Source: a virus. From it: a stretch of DNA of 28,619 bases. Numbering within the stretch: position 1 is the stretch's first letter; the number at the start of each line of letters is the position of its first letter. Location: positions 1 to 28,619 of IMG/VR virus record IMGVR_UViG_3300044638_000842. One strand, given 5' to 3'. A program made the position numbers and the translations under genes. The notes under the pieces are model-generated. The model was given only the letters and a program-made list of their open reading frames with translations, did no database searches and was not told the DNA's origin. This document shows positions 28,569 to 28,619 of this stretch, one piece after another.

Positions 28569-28619
28569 TTAGTCCTTTTTAGTCATTTTATCCAACATTG
28601 TATCAGGAGTAAACAATAA
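28569..28619 (-). CDS. 3' fragment of the holin-like gene (cut by the window edge)
   Basis: The last 16 codons and stop of the holin-like gene, identical to 728-778. Truncated only by the window end. Confidence 0.85.
   Translation of the reverse strand, partial: LLFTPDTMLDKMTKKD

Larger units (their letters stand above)
27842..28619. repeat. Right copy of the 778-bp terminal redundancy
   Basis: Second copy of bases 1-778, starting inside the exonuclease gene and ending inside the holin-like gene. It is about 98% identical to the left copy. The differences cluster at positions equivalent to 280-295, where six of about 15 fall within 16 bases. A true packaged direct terminal repeat would normally be identical at both ends, so two strain variants or a permuted, headful-packaged population is more likely. 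Confidence 0.95.

Noticed and set aside
1-28619. Integrase, repressor, CRISPR array or insertion sequence
   Set aside because: No tyrosine or serine recombinase motifs, no CI-like gene, no regularly spaced repeats and no transposase were found among the frames; repeats in 2840-3900 belong to the fibre shaft.

Overview
The window is essentially one complete small siphophage genome. Bases 1-778 recur at 27842-28619 with about 15 mismatches, so the unique length is about 27.84 kb and the map closes as a circle. Every gene I accept is on the minus strand, so the biological reading order runs from high to low coordinates. The host is most likely a member of Bacteroidetes (Flavobacterium-like). The DNA is AT-rich, starts lack consistent Shine-Dalgarno sequences, and three sites match the Bacteroidetes promoter TTTG-N19/21-TAnnTTTG. 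Several proteins also belong to families I associate with Bacteroidetes phages. I see no integrase, repressor, DNA polymerase or helicase, so the phage looks lytic or at least non-integrating and dependent on the host replisome.

Layout in transcription order. (1) A control region (26213-26551) holds two rho-independent terminators, two related dyads, a TTATCCACC box and the promoter of the next operon. (2) The replication/recombination operon (26212 down to 21364) encodes small proteins, a stand-alone DnaA domain IV protein, an ERF annealing protein, a gene of unknown function, a small protein with an SSB-like tail, an HTH protein, a C5-cytosine methyltransferase with a long open frame nested inside it, a replication initiator-like protein behind its own promoter and a structured leader, and a DUF6633-like protein. 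(3) After a terminator-like structure (21297-21357) comes a run of small genes (21291-19328): an HTH protein, three overlapping membrane micropeptides, a NUMOD1-like protein, NinG, a basic peptide, a zinc ribbon and a ParB-like protein.

(4) The packaging and head genes (19312-13092) are a DUF5681-type small terminase, TerL, an HK97-type portal, a DUF5856-like helical protein, an SPP1 gp7/Mu gpF-like protein, the prohead protease and the HK97 major capsid protein. A strong terminator lies just after the capsid gene. (5) The connector and tail genes (13006-1870) are a gp6-like connector, a head-tail adaptor, a gp10-like protein, a tail terminator, the tail tube, a frameshifted tail assembly chaperone pair, the tape measure, a tail tip protein, a second tube-like protein, a 1025-residue S74 fibre and a DUF7936 protein. 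(6) The lysis cassette (1819-120) has its own promoter and encodes a small protein, a TM/coiled-coil protein, a spanin candidate, a holin-like protein and a pesticin-like lysozyme. (7) Across the circle junction come a DEDDy exonuclease, a small nucleotide-hydrolase-like protein, a small unknown and a HExxH protein, ending at the double terminator.

The observations most worth follow-up are the 263-codon frame nested in the methyltransferase gene; the replication leader, in which two 6-bp hairpins carry perfectly complementary 7-base loops directly after a consensus promoter; and the A10 run that links the two tail chaperone frames by a +1 (or -2) shift.
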